Source: Nonomuraea maritima (GTDB taxonomy: Bacteria > Actinomycetota > Actinomycetes > Streptosporangiales > Streptosporangiaceae). From it: a DNA stretch of 39,041 nucleotides. Below the pieces are notes generated by a model. It saw only the letters and a list, made by a program, of their open reading frames with translations, had not been told where the DNA came from and did not search any database. The position numbers and the translations under genes are program-made. Numbering within the stretch: position 1 is the stretch's first letter; each line of letters opens with the position of its first letter. Of the stretch, positions 15,448 to 22,716 are shown piece by piece. The DNA lies in contig NZ_FNFB01000042.1 in the NCBI RefSeq assembly GCF_900100395.1, positions 1-39,041 of the forward strand, given 5' to 3'.

Positions 15448-16105
15448 CCGCCAGCCCAGGATTTACGTCCATGTACGCGGTTCATGAATCGATCTTCACG
15501 TGGAGTGAAGGTGAGGCCTGCCCGGGAGCGCCGACACAACGGCGCGTCATGCACTCAGGGTCCCCGGAGGTGGGTGGCTTACTGGGGTCAGCGGGCGAAA
15601 CACGGTGAAGACGGACACTTTGTAGCGCCCAGGTGCCTGCCCTGGAGCGGCTCGGGCGTCCGTCCAGGTTCGCCTGCGCAACGACGCGTCGTGTACTCGG
15701 TGGCGGCACCGAGGAAGGGTGGTGCGCTGAGGGCCGGTGCACCGAGGGCCGCGGGTGCGCTGGGAGCCGGTGGTGCGCTGAGAGCAATGGTGCGGTGAGA
15801 GCCGGTGAGAACGGGAGAAGCGGGCGCTTGTGTAGCGCCCGGCTGGGTCCGGCTCGAGGAGGTCGAGCTTCGGTGGCTGAACTCTTGTCACCGCAGAGTC
15901 GCAGGCAACCGAGGCTACAGAGATCCCCGTGCCGCAAGGATTCGCCGCCGGTGATCACGATGCCAATGCAGTCTCCACCCAACCTCCCGATGCCGATCGC
16001 CGCCCCCAAAGGACGCCGCCCCTCCGGTATTGCCGTTCCATAGAGGTCGCCGCCCTCAAGGAACGCCGTCCCGCAGAGGTCGCCGTCCTGTGGGGATTGG
16101 GATGG
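15448..16105. repeat. Repeat-rich intergenic region
   Basis: About 660 bp with no credible gene. It holds several repeat types. Five copies of a 15-nt unit GGTGCGCTGAGRGCC begin at 15721, 15736, 15754, 15772 and 15789. A 33-bp period is visible in AGAGGTCGCCG at 16042 and 16075, with decayed copies to the left (for example AGAGATCCCCG at 15919). TGTAGCGCCC occurs at 15621 and 15831; the second is the arm of a perfect 7-bp hairpin GGGCGCT/AGCGCCC (15822-15840). A minus-strand frame spans 15482-16135 but reads as low-complexity repeats with no ribosome-binding site, so I do not call it a gene. A 6-bp hairpin (15494-15510) lies after the ABC1 gene. Confidence 0.7.
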
Positions 16106-16131
16106 GCCGGCCACCTGGAGGGGTGGCCGGC
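16106..16131 (-). terminator. Hairpin terminator after the whiB7 operon
   Basis: A perfect 10-bp GC-rich stem GCCGGCCACC/GGTGGCCGGC with a 6-nt loop lies 9 bp after the stop of the small helical protein. There is no T-run, which is common for actinomycete terminators. It would end the whiB7 transcript. Confidence 0.65.
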
Positions 16132-16140
16132 GCATCTCGG

Positions 16141-16338
16141 TCAGAGGGGGAGGGTCAGGGCCTCGCGTAGGCGTTGGTTGGCTCGGGCTACCTCCGAGCG
16201 GGCCCGCTGCAAGCGGCGGAGGCGCAGGGCGAGACGCTCCTCCGCGGCCTCCCGATGCAGGGTTTGTATTCGGTCGTTGACCATTTCATGGAACAGATCC
16301 GGCACGGCGTTGCTCCTGGCGGACAGGTGGTGGTTCAT
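16141..16338 (-). CDS. Small helical protein downstream of whiB7
   Basis: A 65-aa protein, almost entirely helical and rich in Arg, Leu and Ala (LHREAAEERLALRLRRLQRARSEVARANQRL), which may form a short coiled coil. It has no cysteines and no membrane segment. I do not know its function. It starts at ATG 16338, 36 bp after the whiB7 stop, and a strong hairpin follows its own stop, so it is probably in the whiB7 transcript and would be induced with it. The ribosome-binding site is weak (GAAAGCG at about 12 nt). Support is codon bias, operon position and a plausible protein sequence. Confidence 0.65.
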   Translation of the reverse strand: MNHHLSARSNAVPDLFHEMVNDRIQTLHREAAEERLALRLRRLQRARSEVARANQRLREALTLPL

Positions 16339-16374
16339 GGTTTCGTTCGCTTTCTTGTTACGTGGGTGCGGTGG

Positions 16375-16647
16375 TCAGGCAGCGACCGGGTGCTTGCGGG
16401 GACGCCCGCGCGGACGCTTGCGGGGAACGATGGTCCCCCTGAGGATCAGCTCGCCGCCCCAGACGCCCCATGGCTCCTCGCGCTCGAGCGCGCGGGCCAG
16501 GCAGGTCTTCTGGATCGGGCAGCCGGCGCAGAGCGCCTTGGCGAACTCGACGTCATCCGGCGACTCTGCAAACCACAGGTCAGGGTCGGTACGACAGGGG
16601 ATCTTGGCTTCGTCGATCAGGTCCATGATCGTCTTCGCCCCCATCAT
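16375..16647 (-). CDS. whiB7: WhiB7 transcriptional regulator of antibiotic resistance
   Basis: WhiB7 (WblC), an iron-sulfur transcription factor that binds the housekeeping sigma factor and activates intrinsic resistance genes on ribosome stress. The 90-aa protein shows all hallmarks: four cluster cysteines (18, 40, 43, 49) in C...CxxCxxxxxC, the GVWGG turn (61-65), and a C-terminal AT-hook RPRGRPRKH (78-86) that distinguishes WhiB7 from other Wbl proteins. The start is the first of two ATGs (16647), with AAGGAG 4 nt upstream. It is preceded by a 440-nt leader with its own promoter, upstream ORF and terminator, and followed by a small helical protein. Neighbours ABC1 kinase and uvrD2 match the arrangement I recall in mycobacteria. 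Confidence 0.97.
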   Translation of the reverse strand: MMGAKTIMDLIDEAKIPCRTDPDLWFAESPDDVEFAKALCAGCPIQKTCLARALEREEPWGVWGGELILRGTIVPRKRPRGRPRKHPVAA

Positions 16648-16726
16648 GTTGCTCCTTTGAATCGATCTGGTGATCTTGGTCGGGCACCTCGTAGGTGGTC
16701 GGGATCACGGACAAACAAGAAGGCCG

Positions 16727-16752
16727 CGGATCCTGTGTGCGGATCCGCGGCC
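16727..16752 (-). terminator. Attenuator terminator in the whiB7 leader
   Basis: On the minus strand GGCCGCGGATCC and GGATCCGCGGCC pair perfectly over 12 bp around a short loop and are followed by TTCTTGTTTGT, an intrinsic terminator. It lies between the upstream ORF and whiB7, about 80 nt before the whiB7 start, so it would stop transcription unless antiterminated. This is the arrangement described for whiB7 in mycobacteria. Confidence 0.85.
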
Positions 16753-16769
16753 TGGGGGCTGCTGTTGTG

Positions 16770-16788
16770 CCGGTCAAGTTATGACCGG
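16770..16788 (-). promoter_or_regulatory. Hairpin spanning the upstream-ORF stop codon
   Basis: CCGGTCA and TGACCGG (16770-16776 with 16782-16788) form a perfect 7-bp stem with a 5-nt loop. The upstream-ORF stop codon (16774-16776) is inside this stem. A terminating or stalled ribosome would therefore control whether it folds, just before the attenuator hairpin. Confidence 0.55.
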
Positions 16789-17034
16789 AGCATCCCTCCA
16801 GGGTTGCGGACCGCACAGTCCACCCTTGGTGAGCTGGCTGGCCGGAACTGCGATACGTGCGGCGTAGTCAGGAGCGACTCCCCCTGCGGCGGCGATGTGC
16901 TGACGCGGGTAAGCGATGGCCTGGCTACGGGCAGAGCTCTCCTGCCGCGGCTTGACGGGACCGGCGACGAGCCTCACCGAGTCACGGCACGCGAAGGCGA
17001 GCCACTGCGTGGCCGACATGTTCATGCTGATCAC
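16774..17034 (-). CDS. whiB7 leader upstream ORF (86 aa)
   Basis: A leader ORF between the whiB7 promoter and its attenuator. The GTG at 17034 has GGAGG at 9-nt spacing; ATG 17025 (MNMSATQW) is a weaker alternative. The product is an unremarkable, slightly basic peptide (MSATQWLAFACRDSVRLVAG) without known domains. Its stop lies about 20 nt before the terminator hairpin. In mycobacteria a whiB7 upstream ORF senses slowed translation, and stalling lets the polymerase pass the terminator; the same logic is inferred here from layout. Whether the peptide itself matters cannot be seen. Confidence 0.6.
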   Translation of the reverse strand: MISMNMSATQWLAFACRDSVRLVAGPVKPRQESSARSQAIAYPRQHIAAAGGVAPDYAARIAVPASQLTKGGLCGPQPWRDAPVIT

Positions 17035-17093
17035 CTGGACTCACCTCCACTCTGGGATCGTCGAGCAGGACCTGCCCGACTTGCTTGACCATG

Positions 17094-17133
17094 ACCCTAA
17101 ACCGGGGAGCCGGGACGGGGCAACATATTTTCT
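17094..17133 (-). promoter_or_regulatory. whiB7 promoter with WhiB7-type AT-rich element
   Basis: On the minus strand an AT-rich block AGAAAATATG (17124-17133) directly precedes a -35 TTGCCC (17118-17123), then 18 bases, then a -10 TAGGGT (17094-17099). WhiB7-dependent promoters carry exactly such an AT-rich element just upstream of the -35, bound by the AT-hook. whiB7 is therefore probably autoactivated from here, with transcription starting near 17087. The rest of the 440-nt leader holds the upstream ORF and hairpins. Confidence 0.75.
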
Positions 17134-17181
17134 ACCTGCGATTTTGTCTGATCTTCGGCGCTCATCCGAGCGCGGATCCGG

Positions 17182-18051
17182 CTACTTCGTCAGCCGGACC
17201 ATGGCCTCCTGCACCACCGACACCACGAGTTCCCCTGACGCCGTGTACATCTCGCCGCGAGCGAGCCCGCGCGCCCCAGCAGACCAGGGCGACTCCTGAG
17301 CGTAGAGGAGCCAGTCGTCGGCGCGGAACGGGCGGTGGAACCACATGGCGTGGTCGAGCGAGGCGCCCATGACGTTCGACAGCCCCCAGGCCATGCCGTG
17401 CGACAGCAGGATCGTGTCGACCAGGGTGAAGTCGGAGGCGTACGCGGCCAGCACGACGTGCAGCAGCGGGTCGTCGGGGAGGTCGGCGTCGTAGCGGAAC
17501 CACACGTTGGTCTTCGCGCTGCGCAGCTCGGGGTCGTGGTAGGCCTCCCAGGTGAGCGGCGAGGCGTAGCGGGCCTCCACGGGGCGCGGCCGCGCGAGCA
17601 TCTCCCGCATCTCGGGGTGGTCGCCGAGCAGCTCGGCCATCCGCTCCTGGACCGTCGGCAACGTCTCGGGCGCGGGCACCTGCGGCGCCACCAGGGCCTG
17701 GTGCTCGACGCCCTCCTCCAGGACGTGGAACGACGCCGACATCGTGAAGATGGCCTTGCCGTGCTGTACGGCGACGACGCGGCGGGTGGTGAACGACCGT
17801 CCGTCGCGCAAGCGCTCGACGTTGTAGACGATCGGGACGGACGGGTCGCCCGGCCGGATGAAGTAGGCGTGCAGCGAGTGGACGTTGCGGTCCTTGGGAA
17901 CCGTACGGCCGGCCGCCACCAGGGCCTGTGCCGCCACCTGGCCGCCGAAGACGCGCTGGATGCGCTCTTCCGGGCTGCGTCCCCGGAAGATGTCGAGCTC
18001 GATCTGCTCAAGGTCGAGCAGGTCGAGCAGCTCCTTCAGCGCCTCGTTCAC
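17182..18051 (-). CDS. tesB: Acyl-CoA thioesterase II
   Basis: TesB-type acyl-CoA thioesterase, which hydrolyses medium- and long-chain acyl-CoA to free fatty acid and CoA in the cytoplasm. At 289 aa it has the usual double-hotdog length. Landmarks: RVFGGQVAAQALVAAGRTV and LHAYFIRPGDPSVPIVYNVERLRDG in the N-terminal hotdog, ASDFTLVDTIL (the catalytic-Asp region) and LDHAMWFHRPFRADDWLLY in the C-terminal one. The start is GTG 18051, with GGAGGGG 9 nt upstream; the longer frame upstream overlaps uvrD2 and is not thioesterase-like. Transcribed toward the whiB7 leader, 49 bp before that promoter element. Confidence 0.95.
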   Translation of the reverse strand: MNEALKELLDLLDLEQIELDIFRGRSPEERIQRVFGGQVAAQALVAAGRTVPKDRNVHSLHAYFIRPGDPSVPIVYNVERLRDGRSFTTRRVVAVQHGKAIFTMSASFHVLEEGVEHQALVAPQVPAPETLPTVQERMAELLGDHPEMREMLARPRPVEARYASPLTWEAYHDPELRSAKTNVWFRYDADLPDDPLLHVVLAAYASDFTLVDTILLSHGMAWGLSNVMGASLDHAMWFHRPFRADDWLLYAQESPWSAGARGLARGEMYTASGELVVSVVQEAMVRLTK

Positions 18052-18173
18052 GACTGTGTTCCCCTCCGTGTCATCCCGCACCGGGACACCCGATCGCCCC
18101 GAGCGGGGCCGTCCCATCTTTACCTTTTGCAGTTTCGCGGTTGTTACGCACGAGTAGGTAACCGGGGTCGATG

Positions 18174-20219
18174 CTACGAGCGGCAGAGCGCGAGAACGGC
18201 CTCGCCGTAGCGGTCGAACTTCACCTTGCCGATGCCCGCGATCGACAGCAGCTCCTGCTCGGTGGCCGGAGCACGCTCGGCGATCGCCTGCAGCGTGACG
18301 TCGGTGAAGACGACGTACGGCGGCACCTTGGCCTCTTTGGCCGTGGCGGTGCGCCAGGCCCTGAGGCGTTCGAGCAGCGCCTCGTCGTAGTCGGCCGGAC
18401 AGGTCGTGCAGCGCCCGAGCTTCTGTTCGGTGGCGTTCACCAGCGTCTTCGCGCACACCCGGCAGCTCACCGGCGCGGCCACGCGCGGGCGTTCACGGGC
18501 CGGGGTCGTCGCGACGCGCGGCGGCGCGGAGACGCGTCCGGTGAGGCCGTCGAGGAAGCGGGACGGTCGCCGGCTCTTGCGGCCCCCCGGCGCGCGGGCC
18601 AGCGCCCACGACAGCGACAGGTGCTCGCGGGCCCGCGTGACGCCGACGTAGAGGAGGCGGCGTTCCTCCTCGATCTGCTCGGGCGTCTCGGCGTAGATGA
18701 TCGGCATCATGCCGTCGGTGAGCCCGACGAGGAACACCGCGTCCCACTCGAGGCCCTTGGCCGCGTGCAGCGAGGCGAGCGTCACGCCCTCGACGGGCGG
18801 CGCGTGCTGCTCGGAGGCGCGGCGTTCCAGTTCGGTCACGAACGTGGGCAGGTCGGCGCCATCGGCCGCCATGTCCTCGGCGAGGTCGGCGAGGGCCTTG
18901 AGCGACTCCCACTTCTCGCGCGCCTTGCCTCCGCCGGGCGGCGACGGGGTCAGGCCGATGCCGCCCAGGATGTTGTGGACCTCGGCCGCCAGGGGCTCGT
19001 CGGCCGCCGACCGCGCCGCGCCGCGCAGCAGCACGACGGCCTGGCGCACCTCGGGCCGGTCGAAGAAGCGCTCGGCGCCGCGCAGGACGTACGGGATCTC
19101 GGCCTTGGCGAGAGCCTCCTCGTACGCCTCGGACTGCGAGTTGACGCGGAAGAGCACGGCGATCTCGCGGGACGGGACCCCCTTGTCGAGCAGCTTCCTG
19201 ATGGCCCTGGCGACTCCGGCGGCCTCGGCGGGCTCATCGTCGTAGTCGGAGAACACCGGCTTCTGGCCGTCGGGGCGCTGCGCCACGAGTTCGAGCCGGT
19301 GGGGCGAGCGGCTCTTGGCGATGACGAGGTTGGCCAGGTCGACGACCTGGGGGGTGGAACGGTAGTCGCGGACGAGCTTGACGACGGCGGCGCCCGGGTG
19401 TTCGACGCCGAAGTTCGTCAGGTAGCGCGGGCTGGCCCCGGTGAAGGAGTAGATCGTCTGGTTGGGGTCGCCGACGACGCAGATGTCGTCGCGACCGCCG
19501 AGCCAGGTGTCGAGCAGCAGCTTCTGCAGCGGGTTGACGTCCTGGTACTCGTCGACCACGAAATAGCGGTACTGCTGGCGGATCTGCGCGGCGACCTCCT
19601 GGTGCTCGGTCATCACCGCCGCCGTCAGCTCGAGGATCGTCTCGAAGTCGACGAGGTGGCGTTCGCGCCGGATCTGCTCGTACGCGTCGTACACGCGGGC
19701 CACCTCCTCGGCGGGGACGGGAGGACTGCGGTGGTACTTGGCGGCCCCGGCCGCGTAGTCGTCGGGGCCGATCTGGGTGACCTTGGCCCACTCGATCTCG
19801 GACGCGAGGTCGCGCAGCTCGGAGCGGTCGGGGTTGCGGCGCACCCGCCGGCACGCCTCGACCAGCACCGGGAGCTTGGACTCGATGACCGAGGGCGCCT
19901 CGCCGCCGATCACGCGCGGCCAGAAGTAGGTGAGCTGGCGCAGCGCGGCGGCGTGGAACGTGCGTGCCTGCACGCCGGGGGCGCCGAGCGCGCGCAGCCG
20001 CTGGCGCAGCTCGCCCGCCGCACGTGTGGTGAACGTCACCGCGAGCACGCTCTGCGCGTCGACCACCCCGCTGCGGACCGCGTACGCGATGCGGTGGGTG
20101 ATCGCCCTGGTCTTGCCCGTGCCGGCCCCGGCCAGCACGCACACCGGACCGCGCACGGCCTCGGCGACCGCGCGCTGCTCGGGGTCGAGTCCGGCCAGGA
20201 CGTCGTCCGCGCTGTTCAC
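18174..20219 (-). CDS. uvrD2: ATP-dependent DNA helicase UvrD2
   Basis: A superfamily 1A 3'-5' DNA helicase, 681 aa. Walker A is AGAGTGKT (30-37), Walker B/motif II is DEYQD (223-227), and the C-terminal motor motifs SLHAAKGLEWDAVFLVG and LLYVGVTRAR are present. Between the motor and the end lies a tetracysteine zinc module (C586, C589, C604, C607), followed by an HRDC domain at about 612-681. This architecture is that of actinobacterial UvrD2, known in mycobacteria as a helicase for repair. The start is GTG 20219 with GGAGG 8 nt upstream. The longer frame upstream runs into the divergent gene and is not helicase-like. Confidence 0.96.
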   Translation of the reverse strand: MNSADDVLAGLDPEQRAVAEAVRGPVCVLAGAGTGKTRAITHRIAYAVRSGVVDAQSVLAVTFTTRAAGELRQRLRALGAPGVQARTFHAAALRQLTYFWPRVIGGEAPSVIESKLPVLVEACRRVRRNPDRSELRDLASEIEWAKVTQIGPDDYAAGAAKYHRSPPVPAEEVARVYDAYEQIRRERHLVDFETILELTAAVMTEHQEVAAQIRQQYRYFVVDEYQDVNPLQKLLLDTWLGGRDDICVVGDPNQTIYSFTGASPRYLTNFGVEHPGAAVVKLVRDYRSTPQVVDLANLVIAKSRSPHRLELVAQRPDGQKPVFSDYDDEPAEAAGVARAIRKLLDKGVPSREIAVLFRVNSQSEAYEEALAKAEIPYVLRGAERFFDRPEVRQAVVLLRGAARSAADEPLAAEVHNILGGIGLTPSPPGGGKAREKWESLKALADLAEDMAADGADLPTFVTELERRASEQHAPPVEGVTLASLHAAKGLEWDAVFLVGLTDGMMPIIYAETPEQIEEERRLLYVGVTRAREHLSLSWALARAPGGRKSRRPSRFLDGLTGRVSAPPRVATTPARERPRVAAPVSCRVCAKTLVNATEQKLGRCTTCPADYDEALLERLRAWRTATAKEAKVPPYVVFTDVTLQAIAERAPATEQELLSIAGIGKVKFDRYGEAVLALCRS

Positions 20220-20364
20220 CGCTTCATCCTCCCAGCTTGCTGGAGTCAAGACCCCAATTCTGGCAACATGCGGACCGACGCGCGTTCTCGGCATCGAGAT
20301 GCGAAGATGTGGTCTCTTCCCCCACAATGGGGCCCGATCATGAGCTTGCGGGGAAAGGAAGGCC

Positions 20365-21264
20365 GTGCGAACTGCGGTTAACGTGTGCGCCCTCGCGCTC
20401 GCCGCCGTCACCCTCACTCCGGTCGCCGCGAGCGCCTCGACCGACCCGCCGCCCGGCACGGTCACCAACCCGGTCGACGTCAACGGCCTCGGCGGGCTGT
20501 CGCTGGAGACGGTCTCGTACGGCTCCCACCGCCGCCAGCAGATGGACGTCTGGTGGACGCCCGACGGGCAGAAGCGGCCCGGGGTGTTCATCATCCACGG
20601 CGGCTGGTGGTCGAGCGGCGACAAGAAGCCCATGACGCAGATCGCCCGCAGCTACGCCGACATGGGGTACACGGTCTTCAACCTCAACTATCGCCTGTCG
20701 AGCGATGCGGCCTGGCCCGCGCAGCGCACCGACGCGCTCGCCGCGATCGCCCTCGCGCGCAAGAACGCCGACCAGTGGGCGTTCGACCCCGGTAACTACG
20801 TGGTGGTCGGGTTCTCTGCGGGCGGCCACATCGCGGCGTCCGTCGGCACGTACGGCGACGGCATCAACGGGCTCAAGGGCGTGGTGGGCATGTCGCCGAT
20901 CATCTCGCCGCTGCGTGCCTGGACCGACGGCGAGAAGTCCACCGACCCCGGCAAGCGCAAGCTGCGTACGGCCGCGATGAAGCTGGCCGGCTGCGGGGCG
21001 CCCAAGGGCAGGTGCTCGCGGGTCTGGGCCAGCATGGAGGTGGCCTGGCACGCCAGCCGCAACGACGCGCCGATGCTCACCGTGCACTCCGAGCAGGAGT
21101 TCGTGCCGCCGGTGCAGAGCAAACTGCTGAAGCAGATGCTGGGCCAGGTCGGCGTGCCGGTCAACGTGATCACGGTGCCGGGCACCAACCACAGCACTGC
21201 GGCCTACCGGGAGCCCGGCGTCGCGGAGCGTGTGCAGGCGTGGATCGCCTCGCGCATCGGCTGA
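20365..21264 (+). CDS. Secreted alpha/beta hydrolase (carboxylesterase-like)
   Basis: A 299-aa exported hydrolase. Residues 1-24 form a signal peptide (LALAAVTLTPVAASA) with a predicted cleavage near residue 24. The oxyanion-hole motif HGGWW (78-82) and nucleophile elbow GFSAGG (Ser151) are typical of the hormone-sensitive-lipase/BD-FAE-like esterase group, and the catalytic His is His276 in GTNHST. The acid residue is probably Asp or Glu around 250. The substrate is unknown. The start is GTG 20365, with AAGGAAGG just upstream. It is divergent from uvrD2 and followed 86 bp later by mycoredoxin, but that gene has its own likely promoter. Confidence 0.92.
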   Translation: MRTAVNVCALALAAVTLTPVAASASTDPPPGTVTNPVDVNGLGGLSLETVSYGSHRRQQMDVWWTPDGQKRPGVFIIHGGWWSSGDKKPMTQIARSYADMGYTVFNLNYRLSSDAAWPAQRTDALAAIALARKNADQWAFDPGNYVVVGFSAGGHIAASVGTYGDGINGLKGVVGMSPIISPLRAWTDGEKSTDPGKRKLRTAAMKLAGCGAPKGRCSRVWASMEVAWHASRNDAPMLTVHSEQEFVPPVQSKLLKQMLGQVGVPVNVITVPGTNHSTAAYREPGVAERVQAWIASRIG

Positions 21265-21282
21265 TCACCGCCCTGACCCCAG

Positions 21283-21308
21283 GGATTAACGGCGAACCGC
21301 CGGTTGTT
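21283..21308 (+). promoter_or_regulatory. SigR-like promoter of the mycoredoxin gene
   Basis: GGATT (21283-21287), exactly 18 bases, then GTT (21306-21308). The thiol-stress sigma factor SigR of streptomycetes recognises GGAAT-N18-GTT, so only one position differs. It lies 45 bp before the mycoredoxin start. Mycoredoxin genes belong to SigR/SigH regulons in actinobacteria, which makes the match plausible. Confidence 0.5.
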
Positions 21309-21350
21309 GCAACGATCGCCTGTTTCCTGACCTTGGAGGGTATCCCCAAC

Positions 21351-21596
21351 ATGGCGCTCACGGTTTACAGCACCACCTGGTGCGGCCCCTGCAAGCGGCT
21401 CAAGTCTCAGCTGAAGCGTGAGGGCATCGTCTTCGACGAGGTCGACATCGAGAGCGACCCTTCGGCCGCCGAGTTCGTGATGAGCGTCAACAACGGCAAC
21501 CAGACCGTGCCGACCGTGGTGATCGACACCCCCGACGGCCGCGTGGTACGGACGAACCCCTCGGCCCTCGAGGTCAAGGCGCTGCTCGGCGGCTGA
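21351..21596 (+). CDS. mrx1: Mycoredoxin (glutaredoxin-like)
   Basis: An 81-aa glutaredoxin-fold protein of the mycoredoxin-1 type, which reduces mycothiol-protein mixed disulfides in actinobacteria. The active site is CGPC (Cys11, Cys14) after strand MALTVYSTTW, and the cis-Pro segment is TVPTVVI. Length and the VDIESDPSAAEFVMSVNNGNQ segment fit the family. The start is ATG 21351, with GGAGGG about 10 nt upstream; the longer open frame overlaps the hydrolase. It lies beside uvrD2 and nudC, as I recall for Rv3198A in M. tuberculosis. A SigR-like promoter precedes it. Confidence 0.95.
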   Translation: MALTVYSTTWCGPCKRLKSQLKREGIVFDEVDIESDPSAAEFVMSVNNGNQTVPTVVIDTPDGRVVRTNPSALEVKALLGG

Positions 21597-21610
21597 CTCC
21601 TCACCAGCCG

Positions 21611-21652
21611 CCGACTCACCAGCGCCGACTCACCAGGGCCGACTCACCAGTC
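21611..21652. repeat. 14-bp tandem repeat between mrx1 and nudC
   Basis: Three head-to-tail copies of CCGACTCACCAG plus two variable bases (21611-21624, 21625-21638, 21639-21652), preceded by a decayed copy. The third copy contains the nudC stop codon. Because 14 is not a multiple of three, copy number would change the reading frame of any read-through. A simple slippage repeat between convergent genes. Confidence 0.85.
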
Positions 21653-22621
21653 GCCGACGAGCTCGCCGCCGTACCAGGTCTCGATCAGGCGGCGGGCTAT
21701 CGACACCCGCGGCGGCAGGCGCAGCTCGCCCGAGCGCAGGGCCTGCGCCAGCTCGTCGCGGGTGAACCAGCGCGCCTCGGCGATCTCGTCGGCGTCGGGC
21801 GTGAGCGTGGTGTCGAGGGCGTCGGCGAAGAACCCCAGCATGAGGCTGCGCGGGAACGGCCAGGGCTGGCTGCCGAGGTAGCGCGGCCGGACGACGGTGA
21901 CGCCGACCTCTTCGGCCACCTCGCGCACGACCGCCGCCTCCAGCGACTCGCCCGGCTCGACGAAGCCCGCGAGGATCGACAGGCGCCCTTCCGGCCAGTG
22001 CGGCCCGCGCGCCAGCAGACAGCGGTCGGAATCGTCGCGGACGAGCATGATCACGGCGGGGTCGACGCGCGGGAAGTGCTGGCTGCCGTCGTCGGGGCAG
22101 ACCCGGATGTGGCCGCCGGCCTGCATCGTGGTCTTGGTGCCGCAGCGCGGGCAGTGGCTGTGGGTCGAGTGCCAGGCCTCCAGCGCCACGGCGAAGACCA
22201 GCAGGCCCGCCTCGCGGTCGCCGAGCATGCCTCCGACCTGGCGAAGCCCCGCGGCCACCGGCTGGCCCTCGGGGGCGTCGTCGAGGCTCATCGGGACCGT
22301 CACACGGCCGTTGCCGTCGCCCTTGGGGATGCCGGGCAGCGGCGCCGCCACGGCGAAGTAGGCGACGCCGTCCTCGACGCCCAGCAGGAAGCGCGGGCCG
22401 AGCGGGGCCTCGTCGGGCGAGTAGAGCACCGCGTGCACCTCGTCGCCCGTGCGCCGGACGAGCGTGTGCCCGTTGTCGATCACCAGCACCCGGGTCGCCG
22501 GGTCGGACCAGGCGCGCTCGAGCCACTGGTCGTCGACTCTGCGCGCCGACGACCTGTCGATGGTGCCGCGCGCGAGCAGCAGTGGCCCGATGAGTTGCAC
22601 GTCAGCTGCGGTCGTCTCCAC
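21644..22621 (-). CDS. nudC: NAD(+) diphosphatase / NADH pyrophosphatase
   Basis: NudC hydrolyses NAD(H) to NMN(H) and AMP and can remove NAD caps from RNA. In this 325-aa protein the N-terminal domain is followed by a zinc-ribbon-like element with Cys157, Cys160 and Cys175; the fourth ligand is not Cys (CPDDG), as I recall for actinobacterial members. The Nudix box is GFVEPGESLEAA followed by REVAEEVG (219-240). The NudC-specific SQPWPFP motif (251-257) is intact. GTG 22621 is preferred, with AAGGGGG 6 nt upstream; ATG 22654 is an in-frame alternative. It is convergent with mrx1 and divergent from the siderophore operon. Confidence 0.94.
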   Translation of the reverse strand: METTAADVQLIGPLLLARGTIDRSSARRVDDQWLERAWSDPATRVLVIDNGHTLVRRTGDEVHAVLYSPDEAPLGPRFLLGVEDGVAYFAVAAPLPGIPKGDGNGRVTVPMSLDDAPEGQPVAAGLRQVGGMLGDREAGLLVFAVALEAWHSTHSHCPRCGTKTTMQAGGHIRVCPDDGSQHFPRVDPAVIMLVRDDSDRCLLARGPHWPEGRLSILAGFVEPGESLEAAVVREVAEEVGVTVVRPRYLGSQPWPFPRSLMLGFFADALDTTLTPDADEIAEARWFTRDELAQALRSGELRLPPRVSIARRLIETWYGGELVGDW

Positions 22622-22716
22622 TGAACGCCCCCTTTTGAGAAAACCGCTGCCCATCCTATGACCTCTCGGTTAGCGGCTGATTACGGTATCGGCCCGCACG
22701 TCGATCTCCGTGAGGC

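Noticed and set aside
15482..16135. A 217-codon minus-strand frame in the repeat-rich region
   Set aside because: It reads as low-complexity repeats with no ribosome-binding site or known domain and overlaps a hairpin terminator; better explained as repeats.
17090..17092. An ATG just after the whiB7 -10, opening a short frame (MVKQVGQVLL)
   Set aside because: It begins before the expected transcript start and has no ribosome-binding site; the ORF with GGAGG at 17044-17048 is the better upstream ORF.
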